Shown: positions 26,918 through 35,699, counted from the first letter of the stretch. The stretch is 64,000 bases of DNA from Sphingobacterium sp. xlx-96 (GCF_011007365.1 NZ_WFKM01000001.1:372001-436000); one strand, 5' to 3'. Numbers and translations are program-made. Notes: generated from the letters alone by a model not told the origin.

Positions 26918-27487
26918 ATGAATAGATTGTTCCCTATATTTCTTAAACTCGAACAATTGCAGGTATTGCTAGTCGGTGCCGGGCCGATAGGCTTGGAAAA
27001 GATCACGGCCTTGCTGCAAAGCAGTCCAGGTGCCCAGATTCGGGTGGTGGCCCATACGGTGATTGATGCATTTCGGGAATACATTGCCGATCGACCGTAT
27101 GTCGAGTTGTATGAGCGAAATTTTAGGGAGGAGGATTTGGAGGGGGTCGATCTGGTCGTATTAGCATCCAACAATCCAACGTTTAATGAAGAAGTCCGCG
27201 CATTGACCAGACAGCGTAATATACTATTGAATGTCGCAGACAAGCCCGATCTGTGTGACTTTTATTTAGGGTCTATCGTGACCAAGGGAGATCTTAAGAT
27301 CGGCATTTCCACGAATGGTAAGTCGCCTACTATTGCCAAGCGCTTGAAAGAGTTTTTAAACGACTTGCTGCCCGAGGAGATCGATGAGACGCTAGGCTTG
27401 ATGCACGAGATGCGCGAACAGCTGAAAGGAGATTTTCAGGAAAAAGTAAAAGCGCTTAATGCGCATACACGTGAATTGATAAAATAA
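26918..27487 (+). CDS. Precorrin-2 dehydrogenase/sirohydrochlorin ferrochelatase (CysG N-domain/Met8-like)
   Basis: The 189-residue protein oxidises precorrin-2 and inserts iron to complete siroheme. The N-terminal Rossmann motif is VLLVGAGPIGLEKI; later come VVLASNNPTFNEEV, LLNVADKPDLCDFYLGSIV and ISTNGKSPTIAKRLKEFL. I chose the start at 26918 (MNRLFPIFLKLEQ), one base after the cobA stop, over an in-frame start inside cobA. In many proteobacteria this domain is fused to CobA as CysG; here the two are separate genes. Confidence 0.92.
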   Translation: MNRLFPIFLKLEQLQVLLVGAGPIGLEKITALLQSSPGAQIRVVAHTVIDAFREYIADRPYVELYERNFREEDLEGVDLVVLASNNPTFNEEVRALTRQRNILLNVADKPDLCDFYLGSIVTKGDLKIGISTNGKSPTIAKRLKEFLNDLLPEEIDETLGLMHEMREQLKGDFQEKVKALNAHTRELIK

Positions 27488-27495
27488 CGCATAGA

Positions 27496-28194
27496 ATGAT
27501 CGATTTATTGAAGAATGCGTTAGCGGGTCTAGATGCGGCGCAAATTGTTTCTTATATTGCTCAAAATTATGGTGGGCGTACCGTATTCTCCACGTCCTTT
27601 GGTATAGAAGATCAGGTCATCACTGCGATGCTTTCGAAAGAGCCCCAGCAGGTATCTATTTTCACCTTAGAGACGGGGCGGCTATTCCCTGAAACCTATT
27701 ATGTATGGAATAGAACCTTGGATCGTTATGGTTTACGAATAAAAGCTTTTTATCCACAGGCAGATGCGGTGGAGGCGATGGTTTCGGACAAAGGCCCTTC
27801 TAGTTTTTACGAGAGCGTAGCCAATAGGAAGGAGTGTTGTTTTATCCGTAAGATCGAACCGTTACAGCGGGCGATCAAGGGGTTTGATATCTGGATCACC
27901 GGTATACGGGCCGAACAATCGGCCAATCGGGAGGAGATGGATTTTATAGAGTGGGATGCCGCGAATTCAATCGTTAAGGTACACCCTTTATTTTATTGGT
28001 CATTAGAAGATGTGGAAGCTTTCTTAAAACAGTTTAATGTCCCGTACAATCCGTTGCATGACAAAGGATTTCCAAGTATTGGATGCCAACCTTGTACCAG
28101 AGCCATAAAGAAGGGCGAAGATTTTCGTGCAGGCCGGTGGTGGTGGGAAGATAAAAGTAAAAAAGAGTGTGGATTACACGGAAGTGGGAAATAG
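27496..28194 (+). CDS. cysH: Adenylyl-sulfate reductase, APS-type CysH
   Basis: A 232-residue reductase of the PAPS/APS family. It has both cluster-ligand pairs that mark the APS-using type, Cys114-Cys115 (ECCFIRKIEPL) and Cys197/Cys200 (GCQPC), plus the catalytic ECGLH near the end (Cys225). The enzyme reduces adenylyl sulfate to sulfite and AMP using thioredoxin. The presence of the 4Fe-4S motif, together with the lack of a CysC kinase gene or domain here, argues for direct APS reduction. It is followed by cysD and cysN. Confidence 0.92.
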   Translation: MIDLLKNALAGLDAAQIVSYIAQNYGGRTVFSTSFGIEDQVITAMLSKEPQQVSIFTLETGRLFPETYYVWNRTLDRYGLRIKAFYPQADAVEAMVSDKGPSSFYESVANRKECCFIRKIEPLQRAIKGFDIWITGIRAEQSANREEMDFIEWDAANSIVKVHPLFYWSLEDVEAFLKQFNVPYNPLHDKGFPSIGCQPCTRAIKKGEDFRAGRWWWEDKSKKECGLHGSGK

Positions 28195-28236
28195 CGTCTG
28201 AGATAGACGATTAAAGCGTAAAATCTAATTAAAAAA

Positions 28237-29127
28237 ATGGATTATTTAGATCATTTAGAGGCAGAAGCCATTTATATTCTCCGTGAGGTCGCGGGACAAT
28301 TTGAGAAGCCGGCCTTGTTGTTTTCCGGGGGAAAAGATAGTATTACATTGGTGCACCTTGCCAAGAAGGCATTTCGTCCGGGCAAATTTCCTTTTCCTTT
28401 GGTACATATTGATACCGGGCACAATTTTCCGGAAACTATTTTATTCAGGGATTGGCTTATTGATCAAACCGGCGAAAAGCTGATCGTTGGCTCGGTTCAG
28501 GATAGCATCGATGCAGGACGCGTTGTGGAGCAAAAAGGCAAAAATGCGAGCAGAAATGCATTGCAGACGGTGACTTTGCTGGATACGATCGAGCAGTATG
28601 GTTTTGATGCCTGTATTGGTGGGGCGAGGCGAGATGAGGAGAAGGCACGGGCCAAAGAGCGTATTTTTTCGGTACGCGATGAGTTTGGGCAGTGGGATCC
28701 CAAGCGTCAACGCCCCGAATTGTGGAACATCTTTAATGGTAGGATACATAAAGGAGAGAATGTGCGCGTGTTTCCTATCTCCAATTGGACCGAGTTGGAT
28801 GTCTGGAACTACATAAAACGGGAGCAAATAGCATTGCCATCTATCTATTTCAGTCACGAGCGCGATGTCGTGTGGCGCAATGGACAGTGGATGGCTAGTG
28901 CAGACTGTCTGCAAATTGATGAAGCGGACAAGGTAGAGCATCGGTCTGTGCGTTTCAGAACAGTAGGAGATATGACCTGTACTGCCGCAGTAGACTCTAT
29001 TGCCGTAGAACTCGATGATATTATCTCCGAGATAAAGGCTTCGACGGTGAGTGAAAGAGGGGCTAGAATGGACGATAAAGTATCTGAAGCAGCCATGGAG
29101 GAACGGAAAAAACAAGGGTATTTTTAG
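28237..29127 (+). CDS. cysD: Sulfate adenylyltransferase subunit 2
   Basis: The 296-residue ATP pyrophosphatase-type subunit forms APS from sulfate and ATP together with CysN. It has the PP-loop LFSGGKDSITLVHLA near residue 28, VHIDTGHNFPET, IGGARRDEEKARAKER and the conserved C-terminal RFRTVGDMTCTAAVDS. Family length is normal. It is 42 bases after cysH and 52 before cysN. Confidence 0.96.
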   Translation: MDYLDHLEAEAIYILREVAGQFEKPALLFSGGKDSITLVHLAKKAFRPGKFPFPLVHIDTGHNFPETILFRDWLIDQTGEKLIVGSVQDSIDAGRVVEQKGKNASRNALQTVTLLDTIEQYGFDACIGGARRDEEKARAKERIFSVRDEFGQWDPKRQRPELWNIFNGRIHKGENVRVFPISNWTELDVWNYIKREQIALPSIYFSHERDVVWRNGQWMASADCLQIDEADKVEHRSVRFRTVGDMTCTAAVDSIAVELDDIISEIKASTVSERGARMDDKVSEAAMEERKKQGYF

Positions 29128-29178
29128 TGTTTAGTATTTAGTACATAGTATTTAGATATTAGATTTTAGACAATAAGA
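29128..29178 (+). repeat. Low-complexity TTTAG-rich spacer before cysN
   Basis: Degenerate units TGTTTAGTATTTAGTAC and ATAGTATTTAGATATTAG fill the cysD-cysN gap. It is similar in style to the spacer at 7852-7893 and contains no gene. Confidence 0.4.
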
Positions 29179-29179
29179 A

Positions 29180-30424
29180 ATGAACATATTAAAATTTATA
29201 ACGGCTGGGTCAGTAGATGATGGCAAGAGTACGCTGATCGGTCGCTTGCTATACGATACCGATTCTATATTGGACGATCAATTGGAGGCCATTCAAAAAG
29301 CGAATCGGAAGAATGACGACGGTACGGTCGATCTTGCTATCCTCACCGATGGATTGAAGGCCGAACGGGAGCAGGGTATTACCATCGATGTGGCCTACAA
29401 ATATTTTCAGACCGAGGTGCGTAAATTTATTATTGCCGATGCACCAGGACATATTCAGTATACCCGTAATATGGTGACCGGAGCCTCAAATTCTGATTTG
29501 ATCATTATCTTGATAGATGCCCGCAAGGGGGTGATCGAGCAGACCAAAAGACATTCTTTCATCGCTAAATTATTGTCTTTGAAAAAGGTGCTGGTCTGTA
29601 TCAATAAAATGGATATGGTGGATTATAGTCAATCTGTTTTTGATACGATCAAGTCGGATTATCAACGATTAGCGGACAATTTAAAATTACAGGACGTAGA
29701 TTTTGTACCAGTCTCCGCACTTAAGGGAGATAATATTGTTTTTTCTTCCAAGCATATGCCTTGGTATACAGGAGCGACTTTGCTGCATTATCTGGAGACG
29801 GTTCAGTTTGCCGACAAAGGAACCGGCGCTTGGCGTGTCCCTGTACAGTGGGTGGTACGCCCTCAGACCTCAGATCTGCCTGATTATAGAGGATATGCCG
29901 GCCGGGTAATAGGTGAGGGATTGAAAGTAGGCGATGACGTTGTCGTATTACCTAGTGGCGTAAGCAGTAAGGTGAAGGCCATAACCTTTGATGAAGCGGA
30001 TCTAGCGCAGGCCGAGGATGGGCAGTCCGTCATTGTACATCTGACAGACGATATTGATATTTCCAGAGGCGATTTTATTGTTAGCGCCTATTCGCAGCCC
30101 TATGCCGAGCGTAGTTTTGAAGCCAATATCAGTTGGTTTGAAAACAAATCGTTGGATATAAATCAGGTCTATCTTTTGCAAAATCAAACCAAGGTAACCA
30201 AGGTTAAGGTGGTCGAGATCAAGTATAGGTATGATGTCAATACGCAAGACATGGTTTATGACGAGCGAATTGGATTAAATGATATGGGACGGATTGTCGT
30301 TAAGGCAGCGGACGAGGTGGTTTTTGACTTAAACAACGAATTGGCATTAAACGCACGGGCTATATTGATCGATCCCCGCAGCAATTTGACGGTGGGCGCA
30401 TTGACCATAGAGGAATTGGTTTAA
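29180..30424 (+). CDS. cysN: Sulfate adenylyltransferase subunit 1 (GTPase)
   Basis: A 414-residue EF-Tu-like GTPase that drives APS formation by CysD. G motifs are AGSVDDGKSTLIGRLLYD (P-loop), EREQGITIDVAYKYF, DAPGHIQYTRNM and CINKMDMVD. Domains II and III follow (about 215-414). There is no C-terminal APS kinase (CysC) fusion, in keeping with the APS-type reductase upstream. It ends the sulfate operon at a strong hairpin. Confidence 0.96.
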   Translation: MNILKFITAGSVDDGKSTLIGRLLYDTDSILDDQLEAIQKANRKNDDGTVDLAILTDGLKAEREQGITIDVAYKYFQTEVRKFIIADAPGHIQYTRNMVTGASNSDLIIILIDARKGVIEQTKRHSFIAKLLSLKKVLVCINKMDMVDYSQSVFDTIKSDYQRLADNLKLQDVDFVPVSALKGDNIVFSSKHMPWYTGATLLHYLETVQFADKGTGAWRVPVQWVVRPQTSDLPDYRGYAGRVIGEGLKVGDDVVVLPSGVSSKVKAITFDEADLAQAEDGQSVIVHLTDDIDISRGDFIVSAYSQPYAERSFEANISWFENKSLDINQVYLLQNQTKVTKVKVVEIKYRYDVNTQDMVYDERIGLNDMGRIVVKAADEVVFDLNNELALNARAILIDPRSNLTVGALTIEELV

Positions 30425-30431
30425 TCCCTCT

Positions 30432-30471
30432 ATGAACAGTTTTCTCCTTATCTAAGGAGAAAACTGTTCAT
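30432..30471. terminator. Convergent hairpin between cysN and the alpha/beta hydrolase gene
   Basis: A 19-bp palindrome: ATGAACAGTTTTCTCCTTA and its exact inverse around a two-base centre. The right arm also encodes the last residues of the minus-strand hydrolase, so the hairpin overlaps that coding region. It lacks a long T run on either side. Confidence 0.7.
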
Positions 30472-31269
30472 ATGTCTGTTAAAAGCCAACGGTTGTTCCA
30501 GGTTTGGAAGATGTCCCGCATTTTCTATTTCGACGTATTTTGCGTCAGCAATGCGTTGGCTCATTTCTTCCATTAGGTTCTTCGGGGTAATCTTATCCTC
30601 ACTTCCTCGGATCAGAAGGGTCGGAACCTTTATATTTTCTAGCATCTCCGTACTATCCGTTCGGGATGCCAGCGCCAATAGGGTAGCGCATATGCCTCGA
30701 ATTGAATTTCGCCGAATACTGCTTTTTATCAATTCTATCGCTTCTTGGTTTTCCTCCTCGTTTTTGTGGACAAAGATATTATCTATAAACCCCAGGGCAA
30801 AGGGTCTTCTGCCGTGCCTCAGGATAGCTTGTATACTGTCAAAACGTTTCTGCTTGGCTGTATTGTCGTCTGCTTTGTGGTGGGTATCCGACAGGATGAG
30901 CCCTTCTATTTTTTCGGGTATCAACTGATAGATCCGTAGCGCTATATAGCCGCCCATAGAGACTCCGCATAGCGTTACTTTTTCGAGATCCAACTTGGCG
31001 ATAAGTGCTATGATATCTTTTGCAAAGACATCAATACTGAAAAAACCATGTCCGTTCGTGGACAGTCCATGACCACGTACATCTACTGCGATCCCCGTGA
31101 TATTGTCTTCCAGAGATTCCATTTGAGGCCGCCAAGAGTTCTTGTTAAAGGGGAATCCATGTATAAAAATAATAGTACGCTCTTCTATCTCTGTCGCCTT
31201 TTTGATGTGATAAGATAGACTGATATCTTCTACTCTTATTTTGCTGCTACGAATAATACGCTCTGTCAT
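30448..31269 (-). CDS. Alpha/beta hydrolase
   Basis: A 273-residue single-domain hydrolase with the oxyanion stretch FIHGFPFNKNSW, the nucleophile elbow CGVSMGGYIA, the acid in LIRGSEDKITP and the catalytic His in ENAGHLPNLEQP. It resembles 3-oxoadipate enol-lactonase-like and other small esterases; the substrate is unknown. The start at 31269 (MTERIIRSSK) fits the family better than an in-frame Met seven residues earlier. It is a single gene converging on cysN. Confidence 0.87.
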   Translation of the reverse strand: MTERIIRSSKIRVEDISLSYHIKKATEIEERTIIFIHGFPFNKNSWRPQMESLEDNITGIAVDVRGHGLSTNGHGFFSIDVFAKDIIALIAKLDLEKVTLCGVSMGGYIALRIYQLIPEKIEGLILSDTHHKADDNTAKQKRFDSIQAILRHGRRPFALGFIDNIFVHKNEEENQEAIELIKSSIRRNSIRGICATLLALASRTDSTEMLENIKVPTLLIRGSEDKITPKNLMEEMSQRIADAKYVEIENAGHLPNLEQPLAFNRHMNSFLLR

Positions 31270-31349
31270 AAAAAATAAAATGTAATTCAATTACTATCAG
31301 CAATATATAAAGAATAATGCTTTTTTTTGACTAAAAAGGAATAAAAATG

Positions 31350-31380
31350 TTTGAAATATTGAAAAAAGTGCTGATATTTG
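31350..31380 (+). promoter_or_regulatory. Promoter of tRNA-Arg
   Basis: A TTTG box (31350-31353), 19 bases, then GATATTTG (31373-31380), close to the Bacteroidota TTTG/TAnnTTTG pair with one mismatch. The predicted start lies about 40 bases before the tRNA. Confidence 0.6.
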
Positions 31381-31427
31381 CATCACTGAAACGGAGTATA
31401 ACTAAGGTTTTACAAAGCTTCGAAAAA

Positions 31428-31501
<74 letters not shown>

Positions 31502-31507
31502 CAGGTT

Positions 31508-31536
31508 AAAGGATTCTCATTCGAGGATCCTTTTTT
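31508..31536 (+). terminator. Terminator after tRNA-Arg
   Basis: Stem AAAGGAT with ATCCTTT around a TCATTCGA-type loop, followed by a run of six T. Confidence 0.8.
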
Positions 31537-31722
31537 GTTTTCTCTCTTTTCGGGTGTTAAGAGATGAATTTCTTTGTTAACGAATAAGTCATCGCACTGC
31601 TGCTAACATATACCATCCCCAAGGTCTTTCTGAAATAATTACAGTTAAACTTTACCCTTTGAGCAATGCTATTTTTTTAATATCATTTTTATCTTAGCTT
31701 AGTGGAAAAATGACAACCAATT

Positions 31723-32154
31723 ATGTCTCGAAAATAAAAATTCCATAATCCTGAAGGGGTATAGTTTGTCAGTTTTGCTACAATCAATTGGGGGATGTAT
31801 TTGTTCGGAGATTATACGCTGACATTCTTGTTAATTCATTAAATTACTGTGTAAAGGAAAAGGGAATGCGAATTTATTCCTGGTGTATCATGCCCAGTCA
31901 TCTACATCTTCTTTTTCGTTCTTCCAATGAGGATCCTCAGCGATTATAACAGGATTTTAAGAAATATACGGCAAAGCAAGATTATACATGAAATTAAAGA
32001 TAATGTACAGGAAAGTAGAAGGGAATGGTTATTTTGGATGATGGAAAGAGAGGGGATAGAGGCTGGATTTGTTCCAGAAGGGCATTTTTTGCAATATAGT
32101 AGTGCGATAGATTACAGTGGTGGCAGGGGATTGGTAAAGTTGGAAGTGTTGTGA
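31723..32154 (+). pseudogene. REP-associated/IS200-like transposase, degenerate
   Basis: Fragments of a Bacteroidota REP-associated tyrosine transposase appear in order across different frames. The first is MSRK-stop-KFHNPEGV-stop-FVSFATINW from 31723, then YADILVNSLNYC and IYSWCIMPSHLHLLFRS (the HUH-type His-x-His motif) and DFKKYTAKQ. The end reads ESRREWLFWMMERE and AGFVPEGHFLQYSSAIDYSG through the stop at 32154. There are two in-frame stops (TAA and TAG, each one base from a Tyr codon), at least two frameshifts, and a missing block where the segment with the second half of the active domain should lie. It cannot be functional. It lies 220 bases after tRNA-Arg. Confidence 0.82.
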
Positions 32155-32296
32155 ATGAATAGATAATATATAAGGGAACTTTAGGGGTAGGCTATTGATG
32201 AGAGGTTGTTGAGTAATTGGTGCTTTTTTTGCCCCATATAGTCTTTTTGATGTAAAAACATAGTGCAGTAATAATTACGGACCTAATAAGATACCT

Positions 32297-32779
32297 TCAG
32301 TTTAAAAGTTCAGTATCTAAAACTTTTTTATCTGAGTTCAGAAATTTATCACCAGAATTGTTAATAATTAATATTTTCTTCAAGTCTTTTCGCTTGATGA
32401 TTTTAAAACCATCACCATTTACAATATTATTAAACATTAACTTCTCTGAAGAAAATTCTATTTTATCTATAATTGAAGAATCTTTTATCCAGATAATAGC
32501 CCAATTACCCTGATTTAAATCAAACGGTTGCTGTTTTGCATCATCCGGTATCGATGTTTCAGTTTTCAATTGGGTTGTGTTATTTTCATGACTTAGAATG
32601 ATGATTTTGTCAAAGGACAATTTTGGAGGGTTTAAATCTAATGTATCACCTTCCGTAATAGTGTTAATTTTTTTATAGATTTGGTCGATAAAATTTGACG
32701 AATTGCTTTCATGTTTTTTTGGTATACATGCAAGATAGAAACACGATAGTAAGGAGAATGCAATTAAGTAAGCTTTCAT
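32297..32779 (-). CDS. Hypothetical lipoprotein
   Basis: A 160-residue protein with a lipobox FYLAC (Cys18) after a hydrophobic N-terminus, so probably a membrane-anchored exported protein. The rest is Asn/Asp/Lys-rich with no known motif. It lies in the AT-rich accessory stretch after tRNA-Arg, in the same direction as the next small gene. I do not recognise a family. Confidence 0.55.
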   Translation of the reverse strand: MKAYLIAFSLLSCFYLACIPKKHESNSSNFIDQIYKKINTITEGDTLDLNPPKLSFDKIIILSHENNTTQLKTETSIPDDAKQQPFDLNQGNWAIIWIKDSSIIDKIEFSSEKLMFNNIVNGDGFKIIKRKDLKKILIINNSGDKFLNSDKKVLDTELLN

Positions 32780-32870
32780 GTGGATGTGCGATTAGTATCC
32801 CAATGATGTGGGGAATCTGGAAAAATCTTGTGTATTCATTTCGCTATTTTATCCGATGCTTATATTGAAA

Positions 32871-33377
32871 TTATTTAATAGCGTTTATTTTATTTAGAAT
32901 GTTTTTTTCAAAAACTTTCATTTCACTGAGGTTGGCAAAAAAGCCAAAATCTTTATTCATCAAACGGAGATCGCCAGTTACCGTATCGACGAAACTAACT
33001 AAATAGATATTAGTATTATTTCCATTATCTCTAATCATGGCGTGAACAATTTCCTGTCTTTCTTTATAGTAAAAATCTACTTTTTTCCAATACCCTGTAT
33101 GGTCGTTTTTAAAGGATAATTTGTCATTTTCAAAAAATAAGTCAGGTTCTATTTCATGAAGTTTTATTAATTTACGTTCAGTTTCTTCGATAGATCCAGT
33201 AATTTGCCATGCTTCTGCAAAGGGATAAGAACCTGCAAATCCTCCTATTTGTCTTCTGAAAAATTCAAAGCAAAAGAAACCGATAACTAAAAACAAAACT
33301 CCTAAAAACCACTTTTTTAAGTGGCTTTTATTTGATGTTAACATATAAACGAATTTGATTTTACGAAAAGTAAGCAT
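32871..33377 (-). CDS. Hypothetical single-pass membrane protein
   Basis: A 168-residue protein, or 157 if translation starts at the Met codon at 33344. A positively charged N-terminus (SNKSHLKKW) precedes one membrane helix (WFLGVLFLVIGFFCFEFF) and a soluble, aromatic-rich domain with DFYYKERQEIVHAMIRDNG. No family recognised. Probably an envelope protein of the accessory region. Codon use is AT-rich like its neighbours. Confidence 0.55.
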   Translation of the reverse strand: MLTFRKIKFVYMLTSNKSHLKKWFLGVLFLVIGFFCFEFFRRQIGGFAGSYPFAEAWQITGSIEETERKLIKLHEIEPDLFFENDKLSFKNDHTGYWKKVDFYYKERQEIVHAMIRDNGNNTNIYLVSFVDTVTGDLRLMNKDFGFFANLSEMKVFEKNILNKINAIK

Positions 33378-33781
33378 TGATCTTTAAGCTGATGTTAATA
33401 GGAGGTTAACTTTTTAGTGCAGAACAAAAAATGGTTTTCTTTCTCAGGGGTAGATGTGATTCGAGCATAGTTAAGGTTATGGATGCTGAGAATTATATCA
33501 AGTTTGATAATTGGTTAAAGCGACTGAATTATTTAAAGAAAATTTCTTTAGATCTAGTTGGAACTTTTATTGTTAAATCGTGAAAAGTTCTTAATTACAG
33601 ATCGAAACTAATAAAAGGAATAATTTAATGAAAAAGCTAACTACGATTGAGTTAATACCTAGTAGTCTACAATAGCAATTGGTAATGTCTCGAAAAATCT
33701 AAGAGTTCGAAATAAATGTAATCATTGCTTACGAGGCGGGGGTAATGTGAGCCGTTTTTCGGGCTTTAAAATAGAAATGCT
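33378..33781. other. Gap in the accessory region
   Basis: AT-rich with no supported gene. A 51-codon open frame (33431-33586) beginning MVFFLRGRCDSS has no recognisable homology or start context and may be a remnant. Confidence 0.35.
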
Positions 33782-34192
33782 ATGAAACATTATCTTATCA
33801 CTTATTTGTTATTGTTTCTTTTCTCTTTGTTAATAATCTCGTGCAATGAGAAAAAGGAAGTTCGATTTCGCGCAGATTATTTTATGGGAATAGAAGCTCT
33901 AAAAATCACAGTGAAAGATAATCTTAAAAACGTTCTCTTCTCTACTATCGTAGATAGTAGAGATAATATCAATGTAAGTATTGATTCTGTCATCAGGTAT
34001 AGCCGTCAAGCCGACTCTCTGAAAATCACTGTAAATGATGCCGATACTTCTATTGCTATTCAGGATCTGTCAAAAAGGCTAATTGACATCGCATATACTA
34101 ATATGTTTTATGGAATAAAATATACTGTTCTTTTTGGTTCTGAATACGAAAGAATAATTTTTAATCAACCCTATTTTAAACATTATGAGTAG
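33782..34192 (+). CDS. Hypothetical lipoprotein
   Basis: A 136-residue protein with a strong signal and lipobox LIISC (Cys21). The remainder is beta-rich and includes DSVIRYSRQADSLKITVND. No family recognised. It is followed after 71 bases by another orphan gene on the same strand, so the two may form a unit. Confidence 0.55.
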   Translation: MKHYLITYLLLFLFSLLIISCNEKKEVRFRADYFMGIEALKITVKDNLKNVLFSTIVDSRDNINVSIDSVIRYSRQADSLKITVNDADTSIAIQDLSKRLIDIAYTNMFYGIKYTVLFGSEYERIIFNQPYFKHYE

Positions 34193-34263
34193 ATTTCAGC
34201 TATATCAAGTTAAAATTCAAATAATTCACAGAAATAGAAATCAATATAGATAGTGAAATTTCA

Positions 34264-34734
34264 ATGAATAAAGAAATTAAAGTCTCAGTGTCAAATGATT
34301 TAATTCTATTGTCTTTTATGATAATCAGAGTTGTTGTATATTTAGGAGTAGTCTTTTTGTTAGATCTCCCCGTCTATTTTTATTATGGGGTTGCAATAAT
34401 GATGCTGCCAACTCTTTATCTACATTTTAAATATCAGATAGGCGATAGTACAAAAAAGGTGCTGCTCTTCGACCAAGAGATATTATTGGTTTTAAAGGGA
34501 CATGAGCAGGTTAATTTGACAGAAGCTAAAAGTGTTATCTATCACTGTCATGTTAAATTGACGGAGCGTAATATTCCTTTTCTAATTAATCCTGATTACT
34601 ACAATATAGTTTTCAAGATGGGGGATGGTTGTGAATTCAGTGTTTCGTCGCTTCTAGACCGAAAACTTAGAAACTATGTTAACGAGCGAATAGACAATAA
34701 GAAAATTAGTTACAAGTATTATATGTTATATTAA
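34264..34734 (+). CDS. Hypothetical two-helix membrane protein
   Basis: A 156-residue protein with two adjacent membrane helices (about 12-32 and 34-55). A cytosolic, PH-like beta-rich domain follows (VLLFDQEILLVLKGHEQVNL, later NIVFKMGDGCEFSVSSLL). The layout recalls small bPH-type proteins, but this is a weak analogy. It sits among orphan genes and remnants in the accessory stretch. Confidence 0.5.
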   Translation: MNKEIKVSVSNDLILLSFMIIRVVVYLGVVFLLDLPVYFYYGVAIMMLPTLYLHFKYQIGDSTKKVLLFDQEILLVLKGHEQVNLTEAKSVIYHCHVKLTERNIPFLINPDYYNIVFKMGDGCEFSVSSLLDRKLRNYVNERIDNKKISYKYYMLY

Positions 34735-34865
34735 ATGCAGATTTGAATAATCTGGATATACTCTGATGTGGCGGAATCTCTTGAACGATACTATTGTTTT
34801 GTTTGTATTTTAGATTTGCTTAATGATGATTGCCAATTATGTTGTAATGGATAGGGGGAGTCTGA

Positions 34866-35189
34866 TTAGAATGCCATAAGCACTGTGACACCAGCGGAAG
34901 ATTAGAAGTAAATGTTGAGAATGAAACGAAAATAAATAGAAATATCTTTATATATATTGCTTGTTCTCTGGTTGTGGCTCTTGTGTTTTCAAAAGTTACG
35001 AATTGCATAATTTATAAGGATACACCGTTATTTATTTTATTGGCGTACGAAGAACTTAAGGAAGGTGATGGTGTTATTCCGGTGATCGGTAAAATTCAGG
35101 ACGAGACAACATTTGGCCGATACCAAGTGTCATGCCCGTCTGGCATAGAAGACTATAAAACATTAATATTATGGAAACAAATAATATGA
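34866..35189 (+). pseudogene. Small open frame without a credible start, probable gene fragment
   Basis: The frame is open from 34866 to the stop at 35189 but contains no ATG. The first plausible start is a GTG at 34974, which would cut through the membrane helix encoded just before it (IFIYIACSLVVALVF). The product then continues KVTNCIIYKDTP and ends LILWKQII. The stop overlaps the ATG of the next broken gene (ATGA), as in a former operon. No family recognised. Confidence 0.4.
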
Positions 35190-35641
35190 TATCTTATATT
35201 CTATTCAGAATCGGTGCTTTCACGATCTTTTTCTACGCTATTCTAGGTTGCCAGACAGTCAAAGCAAAAAAAACAACAATTTTACGAAAGAGAACAGGCT
35301 TATACCCATCAGCAGCATAAATATACAGAAGCCTTTGGGGGGTAGATAGCATCGGTCGATATTGGACATTCCGCGCCGACAGTGTTTTCTATTATCACCC
35401 TGATAGCGGATTACGCGCAAGGCAAGGTCTGTTATCACTGTGGGAGAATAAGCTGCAAAAACAGGCTTGGACGTCCGTAATGGATAGTAATAATACCAAG
35501 GCGGTCGAGCGAAAAAATAGCAGCTTATGGAAGACTTCCTCGCGAAGCAGAAAGGAGATGCAAGGACGCATTTTAATTGGGATTATAGTATTCCTGGGGC
35601 TAGGTTGTTTTGTGACTTTCTACTTTATAAGGAGCGAGTAA
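35186..35641 (+). pseudogene. Frameshifted gene for a small lipoprotein-like membrane protein
   Basis: The N-terminal part (MISYILFRIGAFTIFFYAILG, then Cys) looks like a signal with lipobox. It continues in a second frame as QQFYEREQAYTHQQHKYTEAF and in a third as SIGRYWTFRADSVFYYHPDS. The last piece ends in a membrane helix (ILIGIIVFLGLGCFVTFYFI) and a stop at 35641. Two frame changes, plus a stop near the second break, separate segments that read well in order. The small-lipoprotein-then-C-terminal-helix style resembles accessory proteins of conjugative elements, but I cannot name a family. Confidence 0.55.
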
Positions 35642-35644
35642 TAC

Positions 35645-35675
35645 AAAAAAGGGTATGCCTCCGTGAGACATACCC
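35645..35675 (-). terminator. Terminator of the DUF4397 gene
   Basis: Stem GGGTATG with CATACCC; on the minus strand the hairpin is followed by a run of T (the forward AAAAAA at 35645-35650). Confidence 0.8.
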
Positions 35676-35699
35676 GCTATATAGAATTAAGATGTAATT

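Noticed and set aside
33431-33586. 51-codon open frame in the accessory gap
   Set aside because: No recognisable motif, no promoter, and length expected by chance in AT-rich DNA.
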